From Desulfotomaculum copahuensis (GTDB taxonomy: Bacteria; Bacillota; Desulfotomaculia; Desulfotomaculales; Desulfovirgulaceae): a stretch of DNA of 64,000 nucleotides. The position numbers and the translations under genes are program-made. The stretch covers positions 23,759-87,758 of the forward strand of contig NZ_LYVF01000174.1 of NCBI RefSeq assembly GCF_001655685.1. Direction: 5' to 3'. A model generated the notes under the pieces. It was not told the origin of the DNA. It saw only the letters and a program-made list of their open reading frames with translations, and did no database searches. Below are positions 44,988-55,391 of the stretch, piece by piece (the first letter of the stretch is position 1; every line of letters starts with the position of its first letter).

Positions 44988-47411
44988 ATGAAGCACAGCA
45001 TCGCGAAAGCGGCCGTGCTGGGCTCCGGCGTAATGGGGGCGGCCATTGCCGGACACCTGGCCAACGCCGGCATCTCAGTCTGCCTGCTGGACATCGTGCC
45101 CCGGGAACTGACCCCGGAAGAGGAAAAGCTGGGCCTGACCCTGGAGCACCCCCGGGTGCGCAACCGCCTGGCCGCAAAGGCGGTGGAACAACTGGTCAAA
45201 ACCAGGCCGGCACCGCTCTTTTTACCGGAAAACGCCGGGCTGATCACCCCGGGCAACCTGGAGGATCACCTGAACTGGCTGGCGGAAGCGGACTGGATTG
45301 TGGAAGTGGTGGTGGAACGCCTGGACATCAAACAAGACCTGCTGGCCAAGGTGGAGCAGTACCGCCGGCCGGGAAGCATCGTCAGTTCCAACACTTCCGG
45401 CATTTCGATCAACAAAATGGCGGCCGGACGCTCCGCGGAGTTCAAAGAACATTTCCTGGGCACCCACTTCTTCAACCCGCCCCGCTACATGCGCCTGTTG
45501 GAAATCATCCCGGCGGCGGAAACACGGCCGGAAATAGTGGCCTTCATACAGGAATTCGGTGAACGCATACTGGGCAAGGGCGTGGTGCTCTGCAAGGACA
45601 CGCCGAACTTCATTGCCAACCGCATCGGCGTTTACAGCATGTGCGCCACCATCAAGGCCATGCTGGAAACCGGGTTGAGCGTAGAGGAAGTGGACGCGCT
45701 TACCGGCCGCGCCCTGCTGCGCCCCAAGAGCGCCTCCTTCCGCACCCTGGACATGGTCGGCCTGGACGTGCTGCTGCACGTGGCTGAAAACGTGCGTGAG
45801 GCGGTGGACGACCCGGCGGAAAAAGCAGTCTTCGAGGCGCCGGAATTTCTGCGGCAAATGGTGGCCGAACGCCGGCTGGGCGACAAAACCGGCCAGGGCT
45901 TCTATAAGAAGGTAAAAACAGAACAGGGCAAGGAAATCCACGTGCTTGACTACCGGACCATGGAGTACCGTCCGCGGCAAAAGGCCAAATTTGCCTCCCT
46001 GGAAATGGCCAAAACAGCCGGCGGCCCGGAGAGACAACTGCAGGCGCTACTTGCCGGCAAGGACAAGGGAGCGCAGTTCGCCTGGCGGGTGGAGAAGGAA
46101 ATGCTGCTTTACGCCGCCAACAAACTGACGGAAATCGCCGGCGACATTCAGGCGGTGGACGAAGCCATGAAATGGGGCTTCAACTGGGATCTGGGCCCCT
46201 TCGAGCTGTGGGACGCCATCGGCGTGCCGCGCATGGTGGAACGCCTTAAAGCGGAAGGCGAGACGGTGCCGCCGGTGGTGGAGGCGCTGCTGGCCTCCGG
46301 GCACACTTCTTTCTACGAAAAGCGGCGGGGCAACCGCTACATTTTCAACCCGGCCGGCAATACCGAGGTTCCCGAACGCATCCCGGACGGCGCCATTTTC
46401 CTGGCCCCGCTGAAAGAACAAAACCGGGTAATCAAGAGCAACTCCGGGGCCAGCCTGATCGATCTGGGCGACGGTGTGGCCTGCCTGGAATTCCATTCCA
46501 AGGCCAACGCCATCGGTACGGATATCGGCCAAATGATTAACTATGCCGTCAAAGAAGTGGAGAAAAATTACGAGGGACTGGTCATCGGCAACTACGGCCG
46601 CCACTTCTCCGTAGGCGCCAACCTGATGCTCATCTTCATGGAAGCGGAAGACGACGAGTGGGACGAACTGGACCTGATGGTGCGGGAGTTCCAAAACGCC
46701 AACATGGCCTTGAAATACTGCCGCAAGCCGGTGGTGGCGGCGCCGCACGGCATGGCCGTGGGCGGCGGCTGTGAGGTCTGCCTGCACTGCCACCGGGTGA
46801 ACGCTTACGCGGAAACATACATGGGCCTGGTGGAAGTGGGCGTCGGTCTCTTGCCCGCCGGCGGCGGCTGCAAGGAAATGGCCTTCCGGGCGATGGAACT
46901 GGAATCACCGCCCACCCAGGTCAAGGTGGGCGGGATCAACACGGCACAGCCATTGATCAACCGCGCCTTTGAAACCATCGCCATGGCCAAAGTATCCACC
47001 AGCGGTCCGGAAGCAATCAAGCTCGGCTACCTGCGGCCGGCCGACCGCGTTACACTGCACCGGGATCTGGTCATCGGCGAAGCCAAAAAGATGGTCCTGC
47101 AAATGTCCGCCGGCGGTTTCCGCCCGCTGCGCCCGCAAAAAATCAAGGCTCTGGGCGCACCGGGAAGCGCCGCCCTCGCTCTGGCCATCGAGACCCTGCG
47201 CTGGGGCAACCAGATCAGCGATCACGACGCCAAAATAGCCGGCAAGATCGCCCATGTGCTCACCGGCGGCGGGGTTACCCCGGGCACCATGCTCGGTGAA
47301 CAGGACCTGCTGGATCTGGAACGGGAGGCATTCCTAAGCCTGCTCGGCGAACCGAAAACACAGGATCGCATCCGGCACATGCTGGCCACCAATAAACCAC
47401 TGCGCAACTAA
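44988..47411 (+). CDS. fadN: 3-hydroxyacyl-CoA dehydrogenase / enoyl-CoA hydratase
   Basis: An 807-residue bifunctional beta-oxidation enzyme of the Bacillus FadN type. The N-terminal NAD-binding domain opens [22 protein letters not shown]; the dehydrogenase C-domains follow ([28 protein letters not shown] begins the hydratase part). The crotonase domain occupies about residues 480-720, with [15 protein letters not shown] as its oxyanion-hole region. It converts enoyl-CoA to 3-ketoacyl-CoA. AAAGGAGG precedes the ATG. It is the first gene after a promoter with a FadR-like site; thiolase follows. Confidence 0.93.
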   Translation: MKHSIAKAAVLGSGVMGAAIAGHLANAGISVCLLDIVPRELTPEEEKLGLTLEHPRVRNRLAAKAVEQLVKTRPAPLFLPENAGLITPGNLEDHLNWLAEADWIVEVVVERLDIKQDLLAKVEQYRRPGSIVSSNTSGISINKMAAGRSAEFKEHFLGTHFFNPPRYMRLLEIIPAAETRPEIVAFIQEFGERILGKGVVLCKDTPNFIANRIGVYSMCATIKAMLETGLSVEEVDALTGRALLRPKSASFRTLDMVGLDVLLHVAENVREAVDDPAEKAVFEAPEFLRQMVAERRLGDKTGQGFYKKVKTEQGKEIHVLDYRTMEYRPRQKAKFASLEMAKTAGGPERQLQALLAGKDKGAQFAWRVEKEMLLYAANKLTEIAGDIQAVDEAMKWGFNWDLGPFELWDAIGVPRMVERLKAEGETVPPVVEALLASGHTSFYEKRRGNRYIFNPAGNTEVPERIPDGAIFLAPLKEQNRVIKSNSGASLIDLGDGVACLEFHSKANAIGTDIGQMINYAVKEVEKNYEGLVIGNYGRHFSVGANLMLIFMEAEDDEWDELDLMVREFQNANMALKYCRKPVVAAPHGMAVGGGCEVCLHCHRVNAYAETYMGLVEVGVGLLPAGGGCKEMAFRAMELESPPTQVKVGGINTAQPLINRAFETIAMAKVSTSGPEAIKLGYLRPADRVTLHRDLVIGEAKKMVLQMSAGGFRPLRPQKIKALGAPGSAALALAIETLRWGNQISDHDAKIAGKIAHVLTGGGVTPGTMLGEQDLLDLEREAFLSLLGEPKTQDRIRHMLATNKPLRN

Positions 47412-47550
47412 CATGGAACAAAAGGAGGCTGCTCTCTTTATCCCTTGCTACCGGCAGCCGGATATACGTAAAAGGCCCGGTACGGAAGAAAAACCGGACA
47501 ACCCGAAGAGCGACGCCAAAAAGAACTTTTTACTATACGGGGGGATAAAT

Positions 47551-48726
47551 ATGCAGGAAGCCGTAATTGTCAGCGCCGTGCGCACGGCGGTAGGCAAGGC
47601 GCCCCGGGGCAAACTGAAAAACACCCGGCCCGAGGACATGGCCGTCGCCGTGATCAAGGAAGCCCTGGCCAGAGTACCCGCCCTGGACCCGGCGGAAATA
47701 GACGATGTCATTCTGGGCTGCGCTTTTCCCGAGGCGGAACAGGGGATGAACGTCACCCGCCTGATCACCCTCAAAGCCGGCCTGCCCGACACAGTGCCCG
47801 GAGTGACTGTAAACCGTTTTTGCTCCTCCGGACTGGAAGCCGTGGCCATTGCCGCCACCCGCATCATGGCTGGTTTTGCCGATGTTTACCTGGCCGGCGG
47901 CGTGGAAAGCATGAGTCTGGTGCCCATGGGCGGCAACAAGGTCATGCCCGACCCGGAACTGATCGCACGCCTGCCGGAGGCTTACATGGGCATGGGCTTT
48001 ACGGCCGAAAACGTGGCCCGGCGTTACAACGTCAGCCGGCAGGATCAGGACGTCTTCGCCCTGGCCAGCCAGCGCAAGGCGGCAGCCGCAATCAGCAATG
48101 GCAAGTACAAGGAAGAAATCGTTCCCCTGACCATTGTCGAAAAATATTGGCAGGACGGAAAAATTATTGAACAGCGCTCTATTTTCGACACCGACGAAGG
48201 TGTGCGGCCGGAGACCAGCCTGGAGGGCCTGGCCCGTTTAAAACCCGCTTTTATGGCCGGCGGCACGGTGACAGCGGGGAACTCCTCCCAGACCAGTGAC
48301 GGCGCGGCCTGCCTGGTGCTGATGAGCGGCAAAAAGGCCGCCGCCCTCGGCTTGCAGCCCCTGGCCGTTTTTAAGGCCTATGCCGTGGGCGGCTGTCCAC
48401 CGGAAATCATGGGCATGGGACCGAGCGTGGCCATTCCGAAAGTGCTCAAACTGGCCGGTCTGACCAAAGAGCAAATCGACCTGTTCGAACTGAACGAAGC
48501 TTTTGCTTCCCAGGCGCTGGCCTGCATCCGGCTGCTGGAACTGGATCAGGAAAAGATCAACCCGAACGGCGGCGCCATCGCCCTGGGCCACCCCCTGGGC
48601 TGCACCGGCGGCAAACTGACCACCACCCTGCTGCATGAAATGCAGCGCCGCAACGCCCGTTACGGCGTGGTGAGCATGTGCATCGGCGGCGGCATGGGCG
48701 CCGCGGGCGTCTTTGAACGGGCATAA
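47551..48726 (+). CDS. fadA: Acetyl-CoA acyltransferase (thiolase)
   Basis: A 391-residue thiolase. The catalytic cysteine is in [12 protein letters not shown] near residue 89; [27 protein letters not shown] and [13 protein letters not shown] hold the remaining active-site residues. It cleaves 3-ketoacyl-CoA to acetyl-CoA plus a shortened acyl-CoA. ATG 47551 follows GGGGGGATAA; the frame opening at 47413 contains no homologous sequence. It lies 139 bases after the fadN-like gene in the same unit. Confidence 0.93.
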   Translation: MQEAVIVSAVRTAVGKAPRGKLKNTRPEDMAVAVIKEALARVPALDPAEIDDVILGCAFPEAEQGMNVTRLITLKAGLPDTVPGVTVNRFCSSGLEAVAIAATRIMAGFADVYLAGGVESMSLVPMGGNKVMPDPELIARLPEAYMGMGFTAENVARRYNVSRQDQDVFALASQRKAAAAISNGKYKEEIVPLTIVEKYWQDGKIIEQRSIFDTDEGVRPETSLEGLARLKPAFMAGGTVTAGNSSQTSDGAACLVLMSGKKAAALGLQPLAVFKAYAVGGCPPEIMGMGPSVAIPKVLKLAGLTKEQIDLFELNEAFASQALACIRLLELDQEKINPNGGAIALGHPLGCTGGKLTTTLLHEMQRRNARYGVVSMCIGGGMGAAGVFERA

Positions 48727-49000
48727 AAACAGTTGGAGCGGCGAGGTACGGCCACCAGCCTTTTCATTTGCGGGTTATTTTAAAAAATCATGCTCGTCAA
48801 AGAGAAACTTTTGCGGTTTAGTACTGCCGCCGGAATGACAACCTCAATCCGGTAAATCATATTAGGCCCGGACCGACAGGCGGACCGGTAACACAAACCG
48901 TGCCGGCGCCAATAACTTGGCACGAAACGAGAGAAACGACGACGGAATGCACACAACAAGCTAAAAACGTTATTTATATTGTTTAAGGGAGGTTTTATTC

Positions 49001-50755
49001 ATGCTGCAAAAAGGCGGCAACTTTTTACTGGAGGCACTGAACGCAGCTGATGTCTTCACCCCGGAGGATATTTCCGACGAGCACCGTATGATTGCCGGCA
49101 CGGTGGCCGATTTCGCCCTAAACGAACTGGCTCCCCGGGTGGAGGAACTGGAGCACCAGCCGGCAGGGCTGATGCGTGAACTGCTGGTCAAAGCCGGTGA
49201 ACTGGGCCTCCTGTCCGCCGACGTCCCCGAAGAATACGGCGGGTCCGATCTGGGCAAGCTGGCCTCGATCATCATCACGGAAAACATCGTGGCCGGCGGC
49301 TCCTTTGCCCTGGGCCACGGCGCCCACACGGGCATCGGTTCCCTGCCGATCGTCCTTTTCGGCAACGAGGAGCAGAAAAAACGCTACCTGCCCGGACTGG
49401 CCAGCGGCGATCTGATTGCCGCCTACGCCCTCACCGAACCCAACGCCGGTTCCGACGCTCTTTCCGCCCGTACCAAAGCGGTGCTGTCCGCGGACGGAAA
49501 ACACTATATTTTAAACGGCGAGAAAATGTTTATCACCAATGCCGGCTTTGCCGATGTCTTCATCACTTATGCCAAAGTGGACGGGGACAAATTCACCGCT
49601 TTCATCGTGGACCGGAACACCCCCGGTTTCAGCCTGGGGGCGGAAGAAAATAAAATGGGCATCAAGGGTTCGTCCACCCGCAGCCTGATCTTTGAAGACG
49701 CCAAAGTACCGGTGGAAAACGTGCTCGGAGAGATTGGCCGCGGCCACGTGATTGCCTTCAATATTTTGAACATCGGCCGCCTCAAACTGGGCGCCGGCTG
49801 CTCCGGTTCAGCCAAAATGGCCATCGGCCTGGCTGCCAAATATGCCCTGCAGCGCCAGCAATTCAACCTGCCGATCGCCAAGTTCGGCCTGATCCGCCAA
49901 AAACTGGCCCGCATGATCACCGAAGCCTACGCCGCGGAAAGCGTGATCTACCGGCTGGCCGGCATGATCGAAGAATCGATGGAGGACAAGGCCACCGGTG
50001 CGGAAATCGCCGCCGCCATTGAGGAATATGCTATTGAATGCTCCATCGCCAAGGTGTTCGGCTCCGAAGTGCTGGACTATATTGTGGACGAACTGGTACA
50101 GATTCACGGCGGCTACGGCTACATCCAGGAGTACCCGGCCGAGCGGCTCTACCGGGATTCCCGCATCAACCGCATCTTTGAAGGTACAAACGAAATCAAC
50201 CGGCTGATCATTCCGGCCACCCTGGTGCGCCGGGCCATGAAGGGACAGTTGGCCCTGCTGCCGGCGGCAAAGGCGCTGGCCGGCGAAGTACTCAACCTGC
50301 GGGCGGCCGCCCCGGAAGAAGACGGCCGGCCGCTGGCCGAAGAGCGGACCATGCTGGCCATGGCCAAAAAACTCTTCCTGCTGGTGGGCGGTCAAGCGGT
50401 GGAAAAATACATGGACAAACTGGCCCGGGAAGAGGAGATCATCGGTATCCTGGCCGACCTGGCGATCCAGATCTATGCCATGGAAAGCGCCGTGCTGCGG
50501 GCACTCAAAGCGTGGGAGGCCGGCCCGGCGGGCGCGCAAATGAAGCTCGATCTGGCCCGGGCCTTTGTTTTCGACCACTACCCGCAGCTGGAAAAGTGGG
50601 CGAAAGAAGCCATATGCTTCCTGTTCGACGGCGACATGCTGCGTACACAACTGTCCATCGTCAAGCGGCTGTGCAAACATCAGCCGGCGGATTTGATCGG
50701 TTTGCGCCGGCAGATTGCCGCCCGTTTGCTGGAAGCGGAAAAATATGTGGTATAA
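49001..50755 (+). CDS. fadE: Acyl-CoA dehydrogenase
   Basis: A 584-residue FAD-dependent acyl-CoA dehydrogenase of the Bacillus FadE type, with an extra C-terminal helical domain of about 190 residues. The ALTEPNAGSDALSARTKA segment binds substrate/FAD, and IHGGYGYIQEYPAERLYRDSRINRIFEGTNEINR is the C-terminal signature. The probable catalytic Glu is the one in FEGTNEI. AAGGGAGG precedes the ATG. It oxidises acyl-CoA to enoyl-CoA and passes electrons to ETF; no etf genes are in the window. It follows the thiolase after 274 bases and precedes fadR. Confidence 0.92.
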   Translation: MLQKGGNFLLEALNAADVFTPEDISDEHRMIAGTVADFALNELAPRVEELEHQPAGLMRELLVKAGELGLLSADVPEEYGGSDLGKLASIIITENIVAGGSFALGHGAHTGIGSLPIVLFGNEEQKKRYLPGLASGDLIAAYALTEPNAGSDALSARTKAVLSADGKHYILNGEKMFITNAGFADVFITYAKVDGDKFTAFIVDRNTPGFSLGAEENKMGIKGSSTRSLIFEDAKVPVENVLGEIGRGHVIAFNILNIGRLKLGAGCSGSAKMAIGLAAKYALQRQQFNLPIAKFGLIRQKLARMITEAYAAESVIYRLAGMIEESMEDKATGAEIAAAIEEYAIECSIAKVFGSEVLDYIVDELVQIHGGYGYIQEYPAERLYRDSRINRIFEGTNEINRLIIPATLVRRAMKGQLALLPAAKALAGEVLNLRAAAPEEDGRPLAEERTMLAMAKKLFLLVGGQAVEKYMDKLAREEEIIGILADLAIQIYAMESAVLRALKAWEAGPAGAQMKLDLARAFVFDHYPQLEKWAKEAICFLFDGDMLRTQLSIVKRLCKHQPADLIGLRRQIAARLLEAEKYVV

Positions 50756-50760
50756 TGATT

Positions 50761-50822
50761 AACATTGCCGGCAGGCAATGTTGCGCACCGGGCCGCCCCG
50801 GTAAGTAAAACGGGGCGGCCGG
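50761..50822 (+). terminator. Hairpin pair after fadE
   Basis: AACATTGCC/GGCAATGTT (50761-50782) and a second long stem GGGCCGCCCCG/CGGGGCGGCC to 50822. There is no T run; they may weaken read-through into fadR or protect the transcript. Confidence 0.45.
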
Positions 50823-50983
50823 ACACCATCCCGGACCGCCGGAATAGGCAAAAGTTATCATACAAATTGTGGCTGCTCAATACCCGGTAAATGGTGCTGA
50901 GATGGAATACGCACCGCTTCCCGGCAGGGACCATTGATTCCGCAGACAAACTGCAATTCGCCTGATTACGGAGGATGTTACCT

Positions 50984-51571
50984 TTGGCCAAAAAAACCGG
51001 TGACAAATACAGGGCGATCATTGAAGCGGCCGTCAAGGTGATCGCCGAAAACGGCTACCACAACGCCCAGGTATCCAGAATCGCCCGTGAGGCCGGCGTG
51101 GCCGACGGCACCATCTACCTGTACTTTCACAACAAAGAGGATGTGCTGATCTCCCTCTTCCAAGTTAAAATGGGTGAGTTCACCGCAGCCGCCCGGCAGG
51201 AACTGGCATCCACCGCGGATCCATTTGAGCGCCTGGCCCGGCTGGTGCACCTGCATTTCACCAATCTGGAAGCGGACCGCAACCTGGCTCTGGTCATGCA
51301 GATCCAGCTGCGTCAGTCGGACCCGGGCATCCGCCGGGGCATTGCCGAACCGTTGCGGGAATATTTCCACCTGATTGAAGGGGTAATCAATTATGGCGTG
51401 GAAATGAAGGCATTCCGCCCCGATCTGGACGTGCGCCTGGCCCGGCAGATGATTTTCGGCACCATGGACGAAGTGGCCACCTGCTGGGTGATGTCCCACC
51501 ATCCTTACAGCCTGGCCGGCCTGTCCGGTCAAGTTTATCAATTGCTGGCCCGGGGATTGACCGGAGCTTGA
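50984..51571 (+). CDS. fadR: TetR-family fatty-acid regulator FadR
   Basis: A 195-residue TetR/AcrR repressor. The N-terminus (AIIEAAVKVIAENGYHNAQVSRIAREAGVADGTIYLYFHNKEDVLISLF) closely follows Bacillus FadR, which represses beta-oxidation genes and is released by long-chain acyl-CoA. TTG 50984 has GGAGG at nine bases; the ATG at 50975 abuts the ribosome site. It sits at the end of the fad gene run. Candidate operators occur at 44947 and 61325, both at promoters of genes for acyl-CoA metabolism. Confidence 0.88.
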   Translation: MAKKTGDKYRAIIEAAVKVIAENGYHNAQVSRIAREAGVADGTIYLYFHNKEDVLISLFQVKMGEFTAAARQELASTADPFERLARLVHLHFTNLEADRNLALVMQIQLRQSDPGIRRGIAEPLREYFHLIEGVINYGVEMKAFRPDLDVRLARQMIFGTMDEVATCWVMSHHPYSLAGLSGQVYQLLARGLTGA

Positions 51572-51904
51572 AATGTTCACCCGGAAGCGTGGTACGGCAA
51601 AGCAATAACCTTGAAACAGCCCTGCCAAAGGCCGGCGGCTTGACCGCCGGCCTTTTCCCCGCTCGCCGCCCGCATGCATAAAATTCTTCGTTTTACATAT
51701 ACTTGGCCAAGATTTTTCCGTTGCAACAGCGCAACCTTTTTTTAAACGGCCCGCCGTCATCAACAAGACACCGGCATCACTGAAAGGTGGCCGCTTCCAA
51801 TCTTCACCCGCTTTTTCCCGTCCCCGGAAGCGGCAGGAAATCACCTTTTCTTTTTTAAACCCGGTCACTTTTCGGCAACAATTCCGCTATGGAGGCCAAG
51901 CGCA
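51572..51904. other. Intergenic region after fadR
   Basis: 333 bases; it holds the fadR terminator and the upstream region of a small membrane protein gene. Nothing else is recognised. Confidence 0.5.
51627..51656 (+). terminator. Intrinsic terminator after fadR
   Basis: AAAGGCCGGCGG and CCGCCGGCC with a CTTGA loop, then TTTT. Confidence 0.88.
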
Positions 51905-52342
51905 GTGCCCTGGCTGATTTCCTTCGTCCTTGCCTGGCTTTTGTTTTTCCTTTTCGCCGACCGTCCCCGGCTGAACCGCACCGTATGGGGCGGCATCATC
52001 GCCTTACTCATGGCCACCTTCGTGGACTGGGGGTTACAGCGGCTGGGTTTGTACAAGTTTACCGATCTTTTAATTTCCTTTGCCGGCTGTCCCGTTTTTT
52101 ACAAATTCGGGCCGACCTTTGTCATCGGGATCCTGTTCGTCCAGTTCATCCCCCGCGGCCGCTGGTGGCAGCTGCTGCACATCCTGGTTTTCGCCCTGGC
52201 CTACCTGTCATTGGAGATATTGTTTACCGAAACCGGCGTGGCCGGGTACATCCACTGGCACCCCCTGGCCAGCCTGAGCCTGGACCTGCTCGTTTTTACC
52301 GCCCTGACCTGGGTGGGCAGGACATTTATTTTACCAAATTAG
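51905..52342 (+). CDS. Small four-helix membrane protein (CBO0543-like)
   Basis: A 145-residue membrane protein with about five hydrophobic helices (for instance WLISFVLAWLLFFLF and LLHILVFALAYLSLEILF). It resembles a CBO0543-type family of unknown function in spore-formers, though that match is from memory. GTG 51905 follows GGAGG by 10 bases. It stands alone, convergent with the phosphatase gene. Confidence 0.6.
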   Translation: MPWLISFVLAWLLFFLFADRPRLNRTVWGGIIALLMATFVDWGLQRLGLYKFTDLLISFAGCPVFYKFGPTFVIGILFVQFIPRGRWWQLLHILVFALAYLSLEILFTETGVAGYIHWHPLASLSLDLLVFTALTWVGRTFILPN

Positions 52343-52421
52343 GCGCTCATAATGAGCATGCGGCGCCGGGGATAATAAAACAGCCACAAAGCAATGCATT
52401 ACCGTGCCGGTTTAATTTTCT

Positions 52422-53561
52422 CTAGTTATATTCAACCGTCACGTCCTTTCCTTTTTTTCTAAGCAGGCCAATCAGCTGTTTTACAGTCTGCAGTTTATAG
52501 GCGCAGTCCCCGGCCGGATTGGCCGCCATACCGACCATGAAATGAATGACATCGCTTTGCAGCAGGATGGAAGCCAGCCGTCCGGCCCCGTCCCGGGATT
52601 TCAACAACTGATTGACCGGAACGTCCCGGTGAAAATACTCCAGGGCATACAACACCGTGAGGGTTCCCTCCGTAACCAGATCAATGCCCGCGATGACACC
52701 CGCCGGCGGGATACGGTCGCTGCGCGTGGAAAGATCCACTGCAATTTTTTCGCCCAGTTCCCGGGCCACAATATTGCCGGTGGTCCCGCCGCAAACCACT
52801 TTTTTCCCGGGGGAGTGCATCAGTTTTCCGACCACCTGTCGATCAAATGACCGGTCCCCGGGCGGTCCGATTAAAACGGTCACCTGCCGCGGGCAAAGTG
52901 CCCGGATCACCACCACGCTGACATCGTCACCCGGGTGGCCGGCATATAATTCCCGGCAGCGCTGAATCAGTTCCTGCGCCCAAAGCGCGGCGGGCTGCTC
53001 TTTTCCGGCCAGCTCGAGAATAAATCCGCGTACCCCCGTCCAACCCCACCCCCGGTCGAGAATACCGCCAATGCCGGCGTGCACCACCCCGTCACTGACC
53101 ATCACCAGCCAGTCCCCGGCAGAAAAGTCAAAAAAAGCCTCATGCACCTTTTTTTCATTTATCATCCGGCAATTGCGTCCGACATCCCGCAGCCTTTCCC
53201 CGCGGCCAAGGTAGGCGGGCGGGTTGTCATACTCCACCAGGTAGGCACGGCCGTTGTCCAGGATCTGGATAATGGAAAAGGTGCTGTAGGCCAGTTTGCG
53301 CACCCGGCAGATGGGCAGGGTATGGGCCAGGGTTTCAATCACTTCTTCGATTTCCCCGCCCATCCGCAGCATGGTGGCGGTGGTCTTGGCAGTCAATGAG
53401 GAGAGAATGCGTGCCTTCACCCCGCTCCCCAACCCGTCGGAAAGCACGGCAATGACGGAGGAGCGGTTCCTGACCACTTCAATGCTGTCGCCGCAAAGCT
53501 CCTCCCCGGCTTTGAGCAGCTGGCACTGTCCGATATCCAGGGAAAATTTCACGGGCTTCAC
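52422..53561 (-). CDS. SpoIIE-type PP2C phosphatase linked to sensory hydrogenase
   Basis: A 379-residue protein with a PP2C/SpoIIE phosphatase domain in its first 220 residues. Metal-binding aspartates are in VIAVLSDGLGSGVKA, DWLVMVSDGVVHAG and GHPGDDVSVVVI. The C-terminal 150 residues form a separate unknown domain (CGGTTGNIVARELG). Its start overlaps the stop of the sensory hydrogenase gene (ATGA). Pairing of HydS-type hydrogenases with PP2C phosphatases occurs in other Firmicutes and suggests that H2 or redox state is read out by dephosphorylation of an unknown partner. Confidence 0.85.
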   Translation of the reverse strand: MKPVKFSLDIGQCQLLKAGEELCGDSIEVVRNRSSVIAVLSDGLGSGVKARILSSLTAKTTATMLRMGGEIEEVIETLAHTLPICRVRKLAYSTFSIIQILDNGRAYLVEYDNPPAYLGRGERLRDVGRNCRMINEKKVHEAFFDFSAGDWLVMVSDGVVHAGIGGILDRGWGWTGVRGFILELAGKEQPAALWAQELIQRCRELYAGHPGDDVSVVVIRALCPRQVTVLIGPPGDRSFDRQVVGKLMHSPGKKVVCGGTTGNIVARELGEKIAVDLSTRSDRIPPAGVIAGIDLVTEGTLTVLYALEYFHRDVPVNQLLKSRDGAGRLASILLQSDVIHFMVGMAANPAGDCAYKLQTVKQLIGLLRKKGKDVTVEYN

Positions 53562-55285
53562 TCCTCCATCAGCTTGATTAATTGACTGAGCAAAACTTTG
53601 GTCTCCGCCGTCGTTTCCCCCAGCAGGCCGGCGATTTCCTGAGCCACTTTCATTTGTTTGTTGATCACTTCCTGTGCCCGCCTGACGGTTTGGGATTTCA
53701 TCTTCTGCAGTTCTTCCTGCTGCTGTTTTTCATGAGTGATGTCAATCAAAATGCCCACCACAATATCTTCTTTCCCCAGCGGGAAAATCACCTCCCGGAT
53801 GATCCGTCCGTTGCTGTCATAGGCATGGAGCACATTTAACGGTTCACCCGTGGCTAGAACGCGCCGGAAGTTTACTCCGTCAATCAACTGGTCCAAATGC
53901 CGGCCGGTCACTTCTTTTTCCTGCCAGTCGAACATTTCCCCGGCCGCCGGATTAATTTCCAAAATTTTTAATTCACGGTCGATAATGATACAGCCGTTGG
54001 GCATGGCGCTGATCACCAAATTGGACATTGATTCCGCCCGCCGGCGCATATAGGGGATGCACATCTGCACCTCGGCCATGCCCCAATAAACCGCGGCGGC
54101 TTTTTCCCGGCATGAGTCGTATCCGCAGGCGCCGCAGTTCAGTTCATCCTCCGGACGGTATTTGCCCGTTTGGGCCAAAATCTGGTTGATTACCGCAGCC
54201 GGCGGTTGCGGCCGGTAAACCTGCCGGTCCTGGAACTGACGTTCCAGCGGAAGAGGTGCTGTTTCATCCTCTTCCCCACCAAAGACATCCGGACGGCCCT
54301 GAAAGAATTGTTTCACCCGCTGGCGGCGGATAAAAATATCATCCCCGGCCGGCACCAGCGGTCCGCCGATACAACCGCCGCTGCAGGCCATCAGCTCGGC
54401 AAAGACGGGGGGTGCTTCTATTTTTTGTTGTCGTAACTGGGAAAGAAAGTCAATGCAATTTTTCAAACCGGAAATGGCCACCACCGCGGTATCCAGCATA
54501 TCGGTGCTCAGGGACATGGTGAAAAGCTCCCCCCCTTCCACCGGAAAGAGTCTTGCCCGCTGCGGGTGCGGGGGATCGAATCCGGCCGGTTCCAGCTTTG
54601 CTTTTAAAAGTCCCTCCTCCTGCAGCCATTTCCAGAGTTCATCGAATCCCACCACACAGTCGACAGCCCCGGGAAAATATTGCGCCTCTTCTTTTTTGGC
54701 CACACAGGGTCCGATGAAGACTACCGCGGTGCCGGGGTAGAATCGCTTGATCCATTTACCGTGGGCAACCATTGGCGATACCACCGGGGCCAAACATGGT
54801 ATCAAACCCGGGTAGTGCTTTTCCACCAGGTTGACCACCACCGGACAGGCGGAAGAAATGCAGGTCCGGTTGCTTGTCCTGGTCCGCCGGATCCGGTTCA
54901 AGGCCCGGCTGACCAACTCCGCCCCCCAGGCGGTTTCCTGTACCAAAGTGAACCCCAACGCCTTGAGCAGGGCCGGCATTCCAAAGTAACCGGGCAGGGG
55001 CAATGCGGCGGCAAAGGAGGGAGCCACACTGGCGGCCACCGGACGCCCTGCGGCGAGTAGCTTCTTTGCCTGCTCCACCCCGGAAGACACCCTTTTGGCT
55101 CCCTGGGGGCAGGTTAAAACGCAGCGGCCGCAAAGAACACAAAGATTTTCCACAATTCTTGCCCGCAGGACATCGTTTTCCGATTCGATCCGGATGGCCT
55201 TCACCGGACAGGAACGGATGCAACGGTAGCAATCCCGGCAGCGGTCGGCTACAGTGCTGATCGGAAATGATGACTGGTCCGCCAA
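53558..55285 (-). CDS. hydS: Sensory [FeFe] hydrogenase with PAS domain (HydS, group C)
   Basis: A 575-residue group C [FeFe] hydrogenase-like sensor. Two N-terminal 4Fe-4S motifs (CRDCYRCIRSCP, CVLCGRCVLTCP), the H-cluster domain with SSACP, GPCVAKK and ELMACSGGC, a further cysteine domain (CGACGYDSC) and a PAS domain near residue 415 (AMPNGCIIIDREL). Relative to catalytic enzymes (TSCCP, MPCxxK) the proton-transfer Cys is Ala and Met is Gly, matching the sensory HydS of Thermotoga. TTG 55285 follows AAAGGGGG. It lies downstream of hydA and is coupled to a PP2C phosphatase. It should sense H2, not produce it. Confidence 0.88.
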   Translation of the reverse strand: MADQSSFPISTVADRCRDCYRCIRSCPVKAIRIESENDVLRARIVENLCVLCGRCVLTCPQGAKRVSSGVEQAKKLLAAGRPVAASVAPSFAAALPLPGYFGMPALLKALGFTLVQETAWGAELVSRALNRIRRTRTSNRTCISSACPVVVNLVEKHYPGLIPCLAPVVSPMVAHGKWIKRFYPGTAVVFIGPCVAKKEEAQYFPGAVDCVVGFDELWKWLQEEGLLKAKLEPAGFDPPHPQRARLFPVEGGELFTMSLSTDMLDTAVVAISGLKNCIDFLSQLRQQKIEAPPVFAELMACSGGCIGGPLVPAGDDIFIRRQRVKQFFQGRPDVFGGEEDETAPLPLERQFQDRQVYRPQPPAAVINQILAQTGKYRPEDELNCGACGYDSCREKAAAVYWGMAEVQMCIPYMRRRAESMSNLVISAMPNGCIIIDRELKILEINPAAGEMFDWQEKEVTGRHLDQLIDGVNFRRVLATGEPLNVLHAYDSNGRIIREVIFPLGKEDIVVGILIDITHEKQQQEELQKMKSQTVRRAQEVINKQMKVAQEIAGLLGETTAETKVLLSQLIKLMEE

Positions 55286-55391
55286 GGATATTCCCCCTTT
55301 GCAGCAGCATGATTCACCCCGCGTCAAACCATTGCCGGGGGGGCGGGGAAACGGAGTCCACGCTCCCCCGGCAGGTCAATCAAGTAGAAGG

